This document shows, piece by piece, positions 47,950-59,540 of a DNA stretch of 64,000 bases (position 1 is the first letter of the stretch; every line of letters begins with the position of its first letter). The position numbers and the translations under genes are program-made. The DNA is from Diogma glabrata (lineage: Eukaryota > Arthropoda > Insecta > Diptera > Cylindrotomidae): NCBI GenBank assembly GCA_963693315.1, contig OY856186.1, positions 97,806,556-97,870,555 of the forward strand. The letters run 5' to 3'. Below the pieces are notes generated by a model. It did no database searches. It worked only from the letters and a program-made list of their open reading frames with translations, and had not been told where the DNA came from.

Positions 47950-48544
47950 GACAATTCAACTCACTAAATAAAGTTTCGATAAGGTCCAATACAAACGCTT
48001 CATTTACTATTTTTTAACAAATCAAAACGAACTGTATCGACAATTCAACTCACTAAATAAAGTTTCGATAAGGTCCAATAAGAACGCTTCATTTACTATT
48101 TTTCAACAAATCAAAACGAATTGTATCGATTATTTTTCTCTGGTGGGAAGGAACAGCGAATATTTTCGAATATTTTCGGCCTACTTAATATATTAATTTA
48201 AAACAAAAATTCACATACAAAATTATGTGAAAATACAATTTGCAAATAGTAAAAATGTCCGTTTTCATTCATAAATGATTGCATGTTTATGTTTATTTGT
48301 CAAAAATAAATTACAAATTTATAACATTTATGCGCCTACTAAGATGAAATAATATTTTATTATGTATAATTATGTTGTATGAAATAATGTTACTGCGTCA
48401 CCAAATTATTAGTCGATTATTTTTCAACATTACCACTCATGCCATTTGAGGTGCTACGCGCACTCGGGACCTCAAATGACATTCGTAATAATGATTATGA
48501 AAAATAATCGACTATTATTTGACGACTCGTGATATTATATATGA
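47950..48544. repeat. Dispersed repeat Q, copy 1
   Basis: It aligns along its length to 56695-57335: both begin GACAATTCAACTCACTAAAT and end CGTGATATTATATATGA. Copy 1 has an 89-bp tandem duplication of its first part (47950-48038 and 48039-48127). Near the right end lies a long hairpin. There is no coding sequence. The TSD is unresolved: both copies have TGA at each edge. Confidence 0.85.
48397..48526. repeat. Long hairpin near the right end of Q
   Basis: The left arm word AGTCGATTATTTTTCA and the right arm word TGAAAAATAATCGACT pair, and the inner CATTTGAGGT/ACCTCAAATG pairs around a GC-rich loop (GCTACGCGCACTCGGG). Copy 2 (57188-57316) keeps the arms but has lost the GC-rich loop. Confidence 0.85.
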
Positions 48545-48854
48545 TTATTTTTTTCCTTATTTTAAATGAGATTTTTTACTTTTAATTTTTCAAAAAAATT
48601 TATGTTTAAGGATGGCGAAATCCAAAAGTACATTTATATCAATTTTTTTATGGTTTTATAAAGATTTAATATTTTACCCAAAATATGCTAAACTAACAGA
48701 CAGGCATTTGGTTTTGTTTACGGGAAAAATCCATTTGAAGATTTACTGACTAAAATATTTCAATTCTGAATTCTTCCCGAAATTTGGCATACAAATAACA
48801 AAAGAAAATTCATATAACTAATTACCAGTCCATTACAATTAAAATGAGTAATAA

Positions 48855-51754
48855 GAGCAATTTCACGAAGATTCAAAATCGTTTTTGACTTGACCCCTAT
48901 TAATTTTGTTTATTTTTTGTTTATAGAGTCTTTCATAAATAAAAAATACAAGTTCTCTTAGAATTTTTTTTTTCAACCAGGGGTCTTCACAGGGTGCCTC
49001 TCAATTTTTTGTTGTTTTGTGATGTGAGTGCGTTTTGACGAGCGATTGTAGAAAAACTACTCAATCGATTTTCATAAATCATATGTCGTTGGATAGGTAT
49101 TAGAACAAAGTTTATAAAAATTTACACTGTTAATTTTTTGAAATAATTTTTAACGGTGTAACATAAGAAAAAACGGTGTAATTGAAGAAAGAGGGCGCTA
49201 CGCCTTTTTTTTGTAAACTAAATTGAAGCTTATTTTATATCTAACTACTTGTGAAAGTTTAGGACTGGCGATATTTTTAGTTTTAAAGATAAAATTCGTT
49301 GTGCATATGACTGTCGGGAGTCAGTTTTTTTTGTTCTGAAGGAAAATTTAAAAAATGGCGTTATAAGCTGAGATTTTTTTTTATGTTAAATATCAAATAT
49401 TTTATTATTAAATAAACTTTTTAAAATATTATAAAAATTATATATGTATTGTACAATAAATAAAATAAATACAATTGTTGAAAATGATTTACTTATTTTA
49501 CAAACAGAAGTTTCTTTTGAATAGGGAAACTCTTCTGCAATTATTTTCTTTGTATTAGATGGCATAAAAAAATGAAATGTTTATTTATCATTTTTAGTAA
49601 TCACTAAAGTGATTAAAAAAATTAAAAATAATTTGACAGTCTCGACTGCAAACAAAAAAGCCGTATAAATAACTAAATCTATTCAGGAACTTTTGACTGG
49701 AGAAGAATTATGTTTGTATTATGTTATTATGGAATCATAAAGTAAAAGATTGTATTTTAACATTAAATTACAAATATTTTATTATTGAATAAACTTTTTA
49801 AAATACCATACAAATTATATATGTAGGTTAAAGAAAATAAATATAGTTATAAAAAATTATTTACTTATTTTACATTCAAAAGTTTCTTTTGAGTTGGAAA
49901 ACATTTTTGCAATCTTAGTATTTAATGGTACAAAAGAATGAAATTTTTAAGTTCCACTTATAGTAATCGCATTTTTATAACGATTTTGTAATTTTTCTTT
50001 TGTTAGTTGATATTCATTTTTATCGGCGTATCCAAAGTTCATGGTAGATTCCCATTTTAAAGCCCATTCGAAAAGTTTTTTTGGTGTATCAATAATATCT
50101 CTGCTCCCCATACTATAACGGTGTGCAGAACGCTTCAGTGTACCAACAATCCCATCGCAAGGTCCCTTGCCATGGCTGGTAGCATGAAAATGCCATTCTG
50201 CATCAACCTTAAAGTCTTTTTAATGGTGGCATAAGTTAATTAGGTTATGTTTATTTTTGTATTGAGAAGGTGCCCCGTCGGCGTTATAAATTATTTTCGT
50301 AATATTAGAATTTCTATGCGTTCTGAGGAATTCAATAAGTTTTGTAATGAAAAGATGGACTGTAGTATTGTTGTGATCGTTTATATCCGAAATGAGTATA
50401 AAACTTCGGTGCTGTATATATTCACTTGCGGCACTTTTAAAATAAATGACAAATCAAATGGATGAATAGTAGCTTGTGTATTTTTAATAATGATAACCTT
50501 GAACCGAATCCTGTATTATGAAGGAGTAGTTTTCAGAAAAATCCCCTTGAACAAAGCACTTTCCTGGCTCTAATTTTTTTTCTTTCCTCAATGAATGTAG
50601 ATTGCTGTTTTGCTATAAAGTTGTGTGGTATCAAAATTTGTAAACGGTAAACAAATTTTTTCATAAATTCTTCTACAGTTTCTATTAAAGTATCCAAATT
50701 GCATCGATCAGTGGTGATCCATTGTTGATATTTGACTTGAAGGATTCCTTTAACGTAATAAACGTAATAAAAATAGTTTAGTAATCTTTCTTCCAGTTGT
50801 TGAAGTTTTTTTGTACATTCATTGCACTTCAAAGTATGACAATCTTCTGTTAATTCACCACATGAAACAAAGTCAATTAATGTTTTATAATTCTGGAAAG
50901 CAGCATCAGTAATCCAAGACATCTTAGAGTGTTGAATCATTAGTTTCATATTTTGATGTATGATACACACGCACACATTATGAACTCCTTGGAATAATTT
51001 TATACATTCTTGTGGTCAAAGGGACGTGAATTTAGTAAATCCTATTTTCACAGGAAACTTATTTTTAAACTCCACATAAGCTTCATTTAATGTACATAGC
51101 AATAAGCGCTTTTGTGGATTTATGCTGAAATTGCTCATATTTTCTTTACTGTACATATATAATTTTTATAATATTTTGAAAAGATCATTTAATAATAAAA
51201 TATTTGATATTTAACATAAAAAAAGCTCTTAGTTTATAACGCCATTTTTATAATTTTTCTTCAGAACAAAAAACACTGATTCCCGACAGTCATATGCACA
51301 ACGAATTTTATCTTTAAAACAAAAACTATCACTAGTCCTAAACTTTCACAAGTAGTTAGATATAAAATAAGCTTCAATTTAGTTTAAAAAAAAAGGTGTA
51401 GTGCCATCTTTTGTTCAATTACACCGTTTTTTTCTTATGTTACACCGTTAAAAATTATTTCAAAAAATTAACAGTGTAAATTTTTAAAAACTTTGTTCTA
51501 ATACCTATTCAACGACATATTATTTATGAAAATCGATTGAGCAGTTTTTCTACAATCGCTCGTCAAAATGCACTTACATCACAAAATAACAAAAAATTGA
51601 GAGGCACCCTGTGAAGACCCCTGGTCGAAAAAAAAATTCTAAGAGAACTTGTATTTTTTATTTATGAAAGACTATAGAAACAAAAAATAATCAAAATTAA
51701 AAAGGGTCAAGTCAAAATTTCCCAAAAATTTGCTGAACTTGCGTGAAATTGCTC
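48855..51754 (-). mobile_element. Element P1 with about 590-bp terminal inverted repeats
   Basis: The left arm (48855-49440) and right arm (51160-51754) are diverged reverse complements starting GAGCAATTTCACG. Both include TTGACTTGACCC, TACAAGTTCTCTTAGAATTT, GGGTCTTCACAGGGTGCCTC and GTCGGGA words. ATAA flanks both sides (48851-48854 and 51755-51758), a candidate 4-bp TSD. A direct duplication of about 210 bp (49388-49620 versus 49768-49980) copies the 3' end of the gene. The interior holds a partial transposase-like gene on the - strand. The superfamily is not assigned; arms this long recall MULE-like elements. Confidence 0.8.
49947..51130 (-). pseudogene. Transposase-like gene of P1, N-terminus missing
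   Basis: In - strand order the frames encode NPQKRLLLCTLNEAYVEFKN (near 51105), VCVCIIHQNMKLM and CGELTEDCHTLKCNECTKKL (in a 147-residue frame, 50976-50533), then KYQQWITTDRCNLDTLIETV, NFIAKQQSTFIEE, SFILISDINDHNNTTVH (about 50400), YNADGAPSQYKN, EWHFHATSHGKGPCDG (about 50180) and a tail ending NAITISGT at 49947. Stops at LXPQECI and near QGYHY break it. I remember this motif order from a large family of uncharacterised insect and cnidarian proteins. Asp of SDIND, Asp of NADGA and a late acidic residue could form a DDE/D triad, which is inference. The right arm starts where the N-terminus should lie, so that part is deleted or lies in the arm. Confidence 0.65.
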
Positions 51755-52009
51755 ATAAATATTTCAAGTCAAGCATTTTAAATTTGTTTATTCTTATTAA
51801 TCAGCTAAATTTAGAGTAAGGAATCTAAACTAGAATACAAAATCAAAACCGTTTTTTAAATACATTCTTAATATATTTGAATAAATTTAAAGTAGTGTAC
51901 CTGTACAATAATATAAGTTTTATTAAATAACATTACTTTCTTAAAATTGTTCGTAATTCGAACTCTTCACAATTTGAATATTTTCTAATTTGCATATATC
52001 TCTTTGGTT

Positions 52010-54231
52010 CGTTGGAATAAATGAGTGAAATTTTTGGGTACCTGTTATAGTGATTGCATCTTTATATGTGGACTACAGCCTTTCTTGCATAAATTTGTAT
52101 TCTTCCATTGAAGAAAACTCAATATTAATTTCCGATTTCCATTGTGTTGTAGCCCAATTATATAAGTCCTCTGCAGTTTGTATCGTGTCCTTATTGGCAA
52201 TGCTGTGTAACGACACAGCGCTGCCAATAGCGCACCTTTTCAACGTTATACCAATACCATCACATGCGCCCTTGCCCATGACTCGTAGCATGAAAGTGCA
52301 ATTCTGATTTAATCCCACAATCAAGCTCAAAGAGAGAAAGATTTATAAATGAGTGAGTGAGCCTGCGCAATCCAGTACAATCGCTATCCAATACAAAAAT
52401 CATTCTATTGATTGCAATGTCTACATTACATGTTAGAAAATCTTTCAATTTTTTTATAAAAACTGCAACAGCTATGCTATCATTTCTATTACAAGCCGAT
52501 ATTATAATAAAACTTTTATGAACCAATATACGTTACAAGAATCTTTGTAATATATGATGAAAGGGTGTATATTAGCCTGTGAGTTTGTCCAGTGATACCC
52601 TTGTACAGCATCTTGAATAATGAATGAATAATTTTCTGAAAAATCCTTTTGTATACCAAAAATTCATGTGGCAGTAACTTTTCTTTTTTTGTTAAATACA
52701 AATTTGCTTGCTGTTGTGATATAAAATAATGTGAAATTAATAATTTTAAATGCTCCACAAACTTGTCGCCAAATTCTTCGGGATTATCAATAATAGTATC
52801 CGAATCACATCGGTCTGTAGTATTCCATTTCTTATATACTTCACACTCATGATACCTGATATTTGGAAGAAGTTGACGATTTCATCATACAGCTTTTTCA
52901 GAGACGTGGAACATGTTGAACACATTGATATGGAATGGAGCATTTATTATTTCCACACATAACAAATAATATTACCTCCTTATATGTCGTACTCCTTATA
53001 TGTCGTACCTCCTTATATGTCGTACCTCCTTATTAATTCTCATCAATTTTAGTTTACTCTTTTCAAACATTAACTTCACATTCTGATGCAAAGTACAAAC
53101 GCGAACATTTTGGCATTTTCTTAATAGAATGCACTCTTTTGGACGAAGAGACATAAATTTTCCAAATTCAACTTTTTCTAATGGATGTCGTTTTTTGTAT
53201 TCTAAATACGCTTCTTTCATTGATGATAACATTAACCTTTTTTGTAAATGCTGCTTATCTGAATTTTGATCTTTGATCACAACAAAATCCTGGATGCCTG
53301 GCATTAACCTACTTATTTCATCATCCTTATAAAATTCAATAACTCGTGATTTTACTGCGTCTGATAATGTATGTCTTGAATAGTTTGTTGGTTTGATAGC
53401 TGCAAATATATACTTTCATGTTTTTTGACACAATTTCCTTCGTTTAATTGAATGGTGTGTAATATTCTCACCGAAATATCAATTATTTCTTGATGAGTCA
53501 TAGATGATGGTAATTACTGACAGAATTTTACGTTGTTCTAAATAATCACCCTGCTGGTACTGATGTTTTAAATTTTTGATGATTTCGTCATAATACAATG
53601 CTTTTAGTTCATTTTCTTCTGCAACTTCGGGTGATATATCATCAAGGAGTATAATATGCCTTATGGACTGTAAAACTTTTTGTGAATTTTTTAGTGAAAA
53701 ACTGGAATGTGTACACATTTTCGTTTTTTATTGGAGATACGTTTTCCACTAAATGAAGCACTATATAGCTATTAATAGTCTTAATGAGATGAGATCGTTG
53801 AATTTTTAATAAATTTGGTGATATAAATCGCTTGTGGTTTATACTTTTTTCTGGTTCACTTTCACTAATTTCAGATATTCTACTAGGTTGGACTGCTCTT
53901 GTATTTATAGAATAACCCATAGTACTTGTAATTCCTACTGATTCAATTATTTCAGACTCTCTACAAGGGTCAATAGTACTTGAATTATTTGAATCAGGCT
54001 GAGAGTCTATAATGGCTCATCTTCGGTTGCATACTCTTCAACAGTATTACTATTTTCTGCAATTACCTTTTTCAATTTAAAAAAACAAGTTGTACAAATT
54101 TTCATAGATTCATTAGCTCTATTAGTATCCCTCAAATTTCTAAGTAAACTGCGACATTTATAAGGTATATTTCTTAAGTTACTTGAACACTTAAAATTAA
54201 GATATGGTTTGCAATTACAGACTTTGTTCAT
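52010..54231 (-). pseudogene. Second, longer copy of the P1-type gene (P2)
   Basis: The - strand has, in order: a Cys-rich start MNKVCNCKPYLNFKCSSNL with CTTCFFKLKKV (54231-54007), a linker (SISESEPEKS-like, 53998-53642), DEIIKNLKHQYQQGDYLEQR (near 53560), RVIEFYKDDEISRLMPGIQD (near 53320), HLQKRLMLSSMKEAYLEYKK, EFGKFMSLRPKECILL, VCTLHQNVKLMFE, STCSTSLKKLYDEIVNFF, ISQQQANLYLTKKEKLL, NRMIFVLDSDCTGLRR, ELHFHATSHGQG and GKGACDGIGITLKRCA (near 52255), ending DAITITGTQKFHS near 52015. Each block is in a different frame from its neighbours, so there are at least six frameshifts. It keeps the N-terminus that P1 lacks. I saw no terminal repeats around it. Confidence 0.7.
52974..53031. repeat. Minisatellite inside the P2 gene
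   Basis: The 17-18 base unit CTCCTTATATGTCGTAC is repeated about three and a half times in a row. It lies between the VCTLHQNVKLMFE and STCSTSLKKL coding blocks, where the relative at 50900 has none, so it is an expansion after decay. Confidence 0.9.
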
Positions 54232-54239
54232 TAATCAAT

Positions 54240-54570
54240 TTTGATGGCACTTTGTAAAAAGATGGAAATTTAAATAACAAAAAACTGATTAGTTTTTGGA
54301 CGATATTGGGATCCCATTGGTAAGAGGTCTTCCGAGCACCTGTTTATTTGAAACTTCAATAACATCAGTTCCTGATAATTGATAGAGTATAATTAGAGTA
54401 TAATTTGTAACAGTTCTGCATTCTAATTTCCGGTTTGTCGCTCCCGCTAAAAGGTTTTTTACCTTTTCTATTCGTAGTACAGAATTTGTCTGTAACTTCG
54501 ACAGTGAATAAACAAGCTCTATCGATGTTGACGTTTGGTGTCTCACATGTAATGGTAATGTTAAGGTCTG
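54240..54570 (-). repeat. Composite LINE-derived repeat, copy 2
   Basis: The - strand at 54500-54400 resembles the LINE region upstream of the RT (compare 29310-29218; shared + word TTTGTAACAGTTCT), and it is joined to the tail encoding TDVIEVSNKQVLG at 54375-54300. The same join is at 26985-27310. It is diverged and non-coding now. Confidence 0.5.
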
Positions 54571-55849
54571 CAATCTGCACCAATTTTAAGCTTTATGTAA
54601 ATTATTTATTGGTTGAATTTCTATTTTGACTGGGCTATATAAGTACAGATAACAGAACCCTAGTATTAAAAAAATGTATAAATTAGTTGTATATAAATTA
54701 GTTTTTTGTTTAATTTCTTTCTTGTGAACTTTTATGAGAACTCAATGAAACCGACCTATTTTTTGGGTCGGTCAGAACATGCGTTCCGAAATGGAACGCC
54801 AAAAGCTAAAGCTTAAAAATGGTAAAATATATAACTACAATTTGTTCGAGGTGTAGATAAAAATAAATAAAAATAAATTTGATCAAGTTTAATATTCAAT
54901 GGAACGCGCCGAACAGATGTTTGAAGTTGAAAAAAATTGCTAATTGCAAATACATACATTCTTCGATTCTTTAACAGTTCGAACATCGGCTATACATATA
55001 TAGTTCAACTGAAAATAACAAAAACCTCATTTAAATTATAATTAAATTTGTGCTATTGTGATTTGAGATTTCTGCTATGAATCACCCAATAAAAATCTTC
55101 TCAAAATATATAAATAGATAAACGATAATAAATTTAAGGAATGCGTTTCATACGAATCTAGAATAATAAAAATATTAAAATAAAGGTTTATTGATTATTT
55201 ACGAATATTTTTAGAGTCTAGGTGTCTGTTAACTGTTATTTTTATCAGAACTTAAACAAGAAACACAACATGTATACATATTTTAAGATCGATTAGATTA
55301 TAGTAGATGTTCAGTGTTTTTTGAACGAATTTATTATAATAGCATAAACGGACGAGATTAATTTAAAATTTTCTTTTTGTTTTAGGGATTTATTAGAACT
55401 TTATCACACTGGCTGCCCCAGGTAATGCAGTTCCGCCCGTGCTGTGGCGCGCGCGTCGTAAAGTCGGTAAGTGTATTACAATATCTATTTCTCTTATTTA
55501 TTTTTTTTACGTTATTTATAATTGAAACGATGTAGTATTTCCAACTGTGAATGAAAACTTTATATAGATTCGTCATTGAAAGATTATTAACAGTACAAAT
55601 AGTGGTTTGTATATTTGAATAATTTTATTTGTTAATTCTAAAGAATTTATAATTATATTGTTTAGCATATGTTTCACTAAGTAGAAAACTTATTCTGTTT
55701 GAATCAACAAATATAGAAAGATGAAATCAACAAACTATCATCTTATTTCTTCCAAACTTTGTTTTCAATGAGGTGTTTAATAAATACATAGTTATCATTA
55801 TTATTTTATTATTATACGTATGTACTCTGATTGTCTCGCTTGATAAACA
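54571..55849. other. AT-rich DNA without recognisable genes
   Basis: A short GC-rich patch (CCGCCCGTGCTGTGGCGCGCGC, about 55432-55453) stands out but encodes nothing recognisable. No repeat partner in the window was noticed. Confidence 0.4.
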
Positions 55850-58800
55850 TGGTCTTAAAACTCCAACGACGCCGATAATATAAAAAAAGTCAGACAAGTG
55901 CGAATAAAATTCGCTAGCCAAGGGTTCCGTGAATGTAAAAGAACACAATACCAAAAATTGTGAAGTCTTCATAATGTAAAGTCTTTATGTTGTAAAGTCA
56001 TTATATTGCCAGACCATAGACGCATAACAAAATAAAAGTTTAATTGTAAATGTCAATAATAAACTAAAATCACATCGACATTGATCAAAAATGACACAAA
56101 AATGTTACTTCAGGTTTAATCTTATCCTTACTGTTTATGAAAACTCAAGAAAGATTCAATTACACCAGCTTGTAAATGGTTTAAATTTGATTTTTTTCGG
56201 TCAATCATCGTCAAAATTTAAGGGATTGGAGGGAGAGGCTATACTAAAAATATTTTTTTTTACAAAAACACAAAAATGGTGAATTGCAAAATTCTAAAAA
56301 AATTGTAATATTTCCTAAATTAGGTGCTCTTTTAAATGACACCCCACTCGCTTTGGTCAAAAAAGGTTTTGTTTACCCTCTCCACCCCCATCCCCTAAAC
56401 ACACAGAAATATAATTATTTGAGACTTCGCTATGATTTTCGATCAAAATTTACCAAACTTCTTACTCTGAATTTTTACAAATTTTTCTGTTAATCAGTGT
56501 CGAAACGTATGGGCCATGGGGGGGAACGGTCTGAAAGTTGCACTCTTTTGACAATAACTGTGCACCGCAAAATTCTAAAAAAAATTGCAATGTTTTCGAT
56601 ATTAGGTGCTCTTTCAAATGTCACCCCACTTGACCACGTTTTAAAAAGTGTTTTTACTCCTTCTCATTTCCACCCCCTTAATAAATATAATTATGACAAT
56701 TCAACTCACTAAATAAAGTTTCGATAAGGTCCAGTAAAAACGCTTCATTTACTATTTTTTAACAAATCAAAACGAATTATATCGATTATTTTTCTCTGGT
56801 GGGAAGGAACAGCGAATTGTAGTGACTATTTTCGGCCTACTTAATATATTAATTTAAAACTAGAGATATTGAAATAATTTTTTTTGCTTAATGAGATAAT
56901 TTTTTTCTATTTATAATTTTGTTTAAAAGATAATTATTAGTTTCTAAATAAAATTTTTTCTACAAATTATTCAATAATACAAAATTATATAAAAATGCAA
57001 TTTGCAAATAATAAAAATGTCCGTTTTCATTCATAAATGATTTTATGTTTATTTGTCAAAAATAAATTACAAACTTACAACATTTATGCGCCACTAAGAT
57101 GAAATAATATTTAATTTTGTTTGACAACAAAGGATTATGTTGTATAAAATAATGTTACTATTTCTGTTCGTTAAATTGTCTGCTAAATACAACTCGTCAT
57201 CAAATTATTAGTCGATTATTTTTCAACATTACCACTCATGCCATCTGAGGTTAAAAATTTCCACAAATGACATTCGTACTAATGATTATGAAAAATAATC
57301 GACTATTATTTGACGACTCGTGATATTATATATGAGCATTTGACACTTTTATATATTTTTTATTAAAAACTTACTAATTTTTCTATCATTCCCAATACAT
57401 GTGAAGATTTTCAATCAGTTAGGTTCGGAGCTAATCGAGGTAAGAAAACATGAAGAAAACGTCATTATTCAAAATTATACAAAAAAGGGAGAGTAGTAAA
57501 TTTATAATAAATTCTTAAGAAATACTGAACTGAGGCCCTTTCATATGATGCCCTACTTGAATCTATAAAAAATGTATTTTCTCAAAGGTCTCACATCGTA
57601 CCTCTGTAAACCAAACTAAAATAGCTTTAGTTTTATTTGTATCCGTCATCTTATGTGGACAGGTTAGTTTTATACGCACCTCATTTCAGGTCCATAACAT
57701 TTATAGTTTACAAGATAATCGATATAATGTGAAAAAGTTCGATTTATTCTCACCAATAGGGTTCGTTATTAAAAACGGAACCCTAAAAATGAACCTGGCC
57801 ATTTCCGATTTTCTTGAAACTTCGGTAGTCGTTAGTATAATAAAAAAAAAAGTCGGACAAGTGCGAATAAAATTCGCTCGCCAAGGTTTCCGTGAATGTA
57901 AAAGAACACAATATCAAAAATAAATAACATAAAGCTATGTTGTACAGTTTTTATATCGCCAGAGGACGCATAACAGAATAAATGTTTAATCGTAAACGTC
58001 AATTGTAAATGTCAATCACATCTACATTGATCAAAAATGTTACTTGAGGTTAAATCTTATCCATAGCTGTTTATGTTAGCTAAAGAAAGATTTAACCAGT
58101 GTTTTAATGGTCTGAATTGGGAATATTTGTTCTATAAATCAGCGTCGAAATATAGGGTGGTATACATACACTTAAAATAGCACATTTATTTTATCAATAA
58201 CTAAAAAACTGTGCATCGCAGAATTCTAAAAAATGTTGCAATGTTTTTTAAATTAAGTGTTCTTTCAAATAACACCCCAGTCGCTTGGTTCCAAAAAAGT
58301 TTTTTTTGCCCTCCCCACACCCATCCCCTAAACACACAGAAATATAATTATTTGAGAGTTCGCTATAATTTTCGTTCAAAATATAGCAAACTTCCTGTTT
58401 CTGCGAATTTTTTCAATTTTTTCTGTCAATCAGTGTCAAAACGTAGGGAGGGGGGGGGGGGAGGCGGTTTGGAATTTGCACATTTTTTAGAATAAATCAA
58501 AAACTGTGTACCGGAAAATTCTAAAAAAAATTGCAATGTTTTGGAAATTTAGTGCTCTTTCAAATGATACCCCCCCCCCACTCGCTTGGGTAAAAAAGTT
58601 TTTTTTTACCCTCCTTACACCCATCCCCTAAACACACAGAAATATAATTATTTGAGAGTTCGCTATAATTTTCGTTCAAAATATACCAAACTCTCTATGA
58701 ATTTGTTCATTTTTTTCTGTCAATCAGTGTCGAAACGTAGGGGGGGACGGTCTGGAATTTGCACATTTTTTAGAATAACTCAAAAACTGTGTACCGGAAA

Positions 58801-59060
58801 ATTCTAAAAAAATTGTAAAGTTTTTTAAATTTGGTGCTCTTTCAAATGACACACCACTCGCTTGGGTCAAAAAAATTTTTTTCACCCTTCCATTGATAAT
58901 AATTCACAATTGCATTGCACAATTCTAAAAAAATGGCAATATTTCTAAAATCAAATGCTCTTTCAAATGACACCCCACATGACCTGGTTTTAAATGATAT
59001 TTTTACCCCTTAACATTCCCACCCCTTTAATAAATATAGTCATGAGTATCTGCCACTTTT
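55850..59060 (+). repeat. Two large copies of repeat R with internal tandem units
   Basis: Both copies begin near AAAGTCGGACAAGTGCG ... AAAATTCGCT ... TTCCGTGAATGTAAAAGAAC (55880 and 57850), an abundant insect repeat start as I remember it, and the first ends near GGAACCCTAAAAATGAACC (57777). In between, a unit of about 270-280 bp repeats in tandem: GTGCACCGCAAAATTCTAAA, a run of A, GCTCTTTCAAATGACACCCC, ACCC-rich pyrimidine tracts, AAACACACAGAAATATAAT, and GTCAATCAGTGTCGAAACG. Units start near 56270, 56540, 58190, 58480, 58757 and 58905 (partial). Open frames across the units are a by-product of the repetition and are interrupted in sister copies. Repeat Q2 interrupts the first copy. Confidence 0.8.
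56695..57335. repeat. Dispersed repeat Q, copy 2, inserted in R
   Basis: The surrounding R sequence (AATAAATATAATTATGA, then GCATTTGACAC) is continuous when Q is removed, by comparison with 9127-9150 and 59027-59050. Target words TATGA or shorter flank both sides. It has a single copy of the 89-bp unit that is doubled in Q1, and about 110 extra bases near 56865-56975. Confidence 0.85.
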
Positions 59061-59169
59061 CTATATTTTTCATTAAAAACCTACGCAATTTTCTATCATT
59101 CCAAATATATTTCAAGATTTTCGATGAAGTAGGGGCGGAGTTAATCGGGGCAATAAAACATCCAGAAAA

Positions 59170-59250
59170 CGCCAATAAAATCATGCCGTTCTGTAATACG
59201 GCGTGCTCAATAAATATTAATACATATTGAACGGCATAATTTTATTGGCG
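59170..59250. repeat. Hairpin with 22-bp arms at the edge of repeat R
   Basis: CGCCAATAAAATCATGCCGTTC at 59170-59191 pairs with 59229-59250, with one mismatch and a 37-base AT-rich loop. It lies where the AAAACGCCAT block of R ends, so the repeat sequence was used in its formation. Confidence 0.85.
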
Positions 59251-59261
59251 ACTGACGGCAT

Positions 59262-59540
59262 CTGTTACAGAAATAAACTAATTGACTACATTTTTTGTGA
59301 TTATAATAATATTCTTCACCTGCATACTAAATTTCAGATTTTAGAAAGTACTTGCACGATGTACCCTTTTTACAACTTCAACGCGTGACTGACGCGTTCG
59401 GTTACAGGATTTGTGTGTCTGACGATCATAAAACTTATTTTTAATTAATATACTGCTCTCAAACCAATTTTCAGGTTTTAGAAAGTAGTTGCAAGGTACA
59501 TGGTTTTTTTACAAACTTTGGAGCCCCACCCACTCCAAAC
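59262..59540. repeat. Two diverged tandem copies of about 135 bp
   Basis: Each half begins TTACAG and contains a TTTTAGAAAGTA block, TTGCA and TAC words, then a T-rich run and ACAACTT or ACAAACTTT. Between the halves lies ACGCGTGACTGACGCGTTC, itself partly repetitive. Confidence 0.5.

Noticed and set aside
49640..49740. Possible independent gene between the duplicated blocks of P1
   Set aside because: No frame longer than a few dozen codons and no motif; it is spacer within the duplication.
56284..58807. Several frames of 64-94 residues with shared words such as HPLNTQKYNYLRVRYNFRSK
   Set aside because: The similarity comes from the tandem DNA repeat R. Sister units have stops and frameshifts at random positions, so no coding constraint is apparent.
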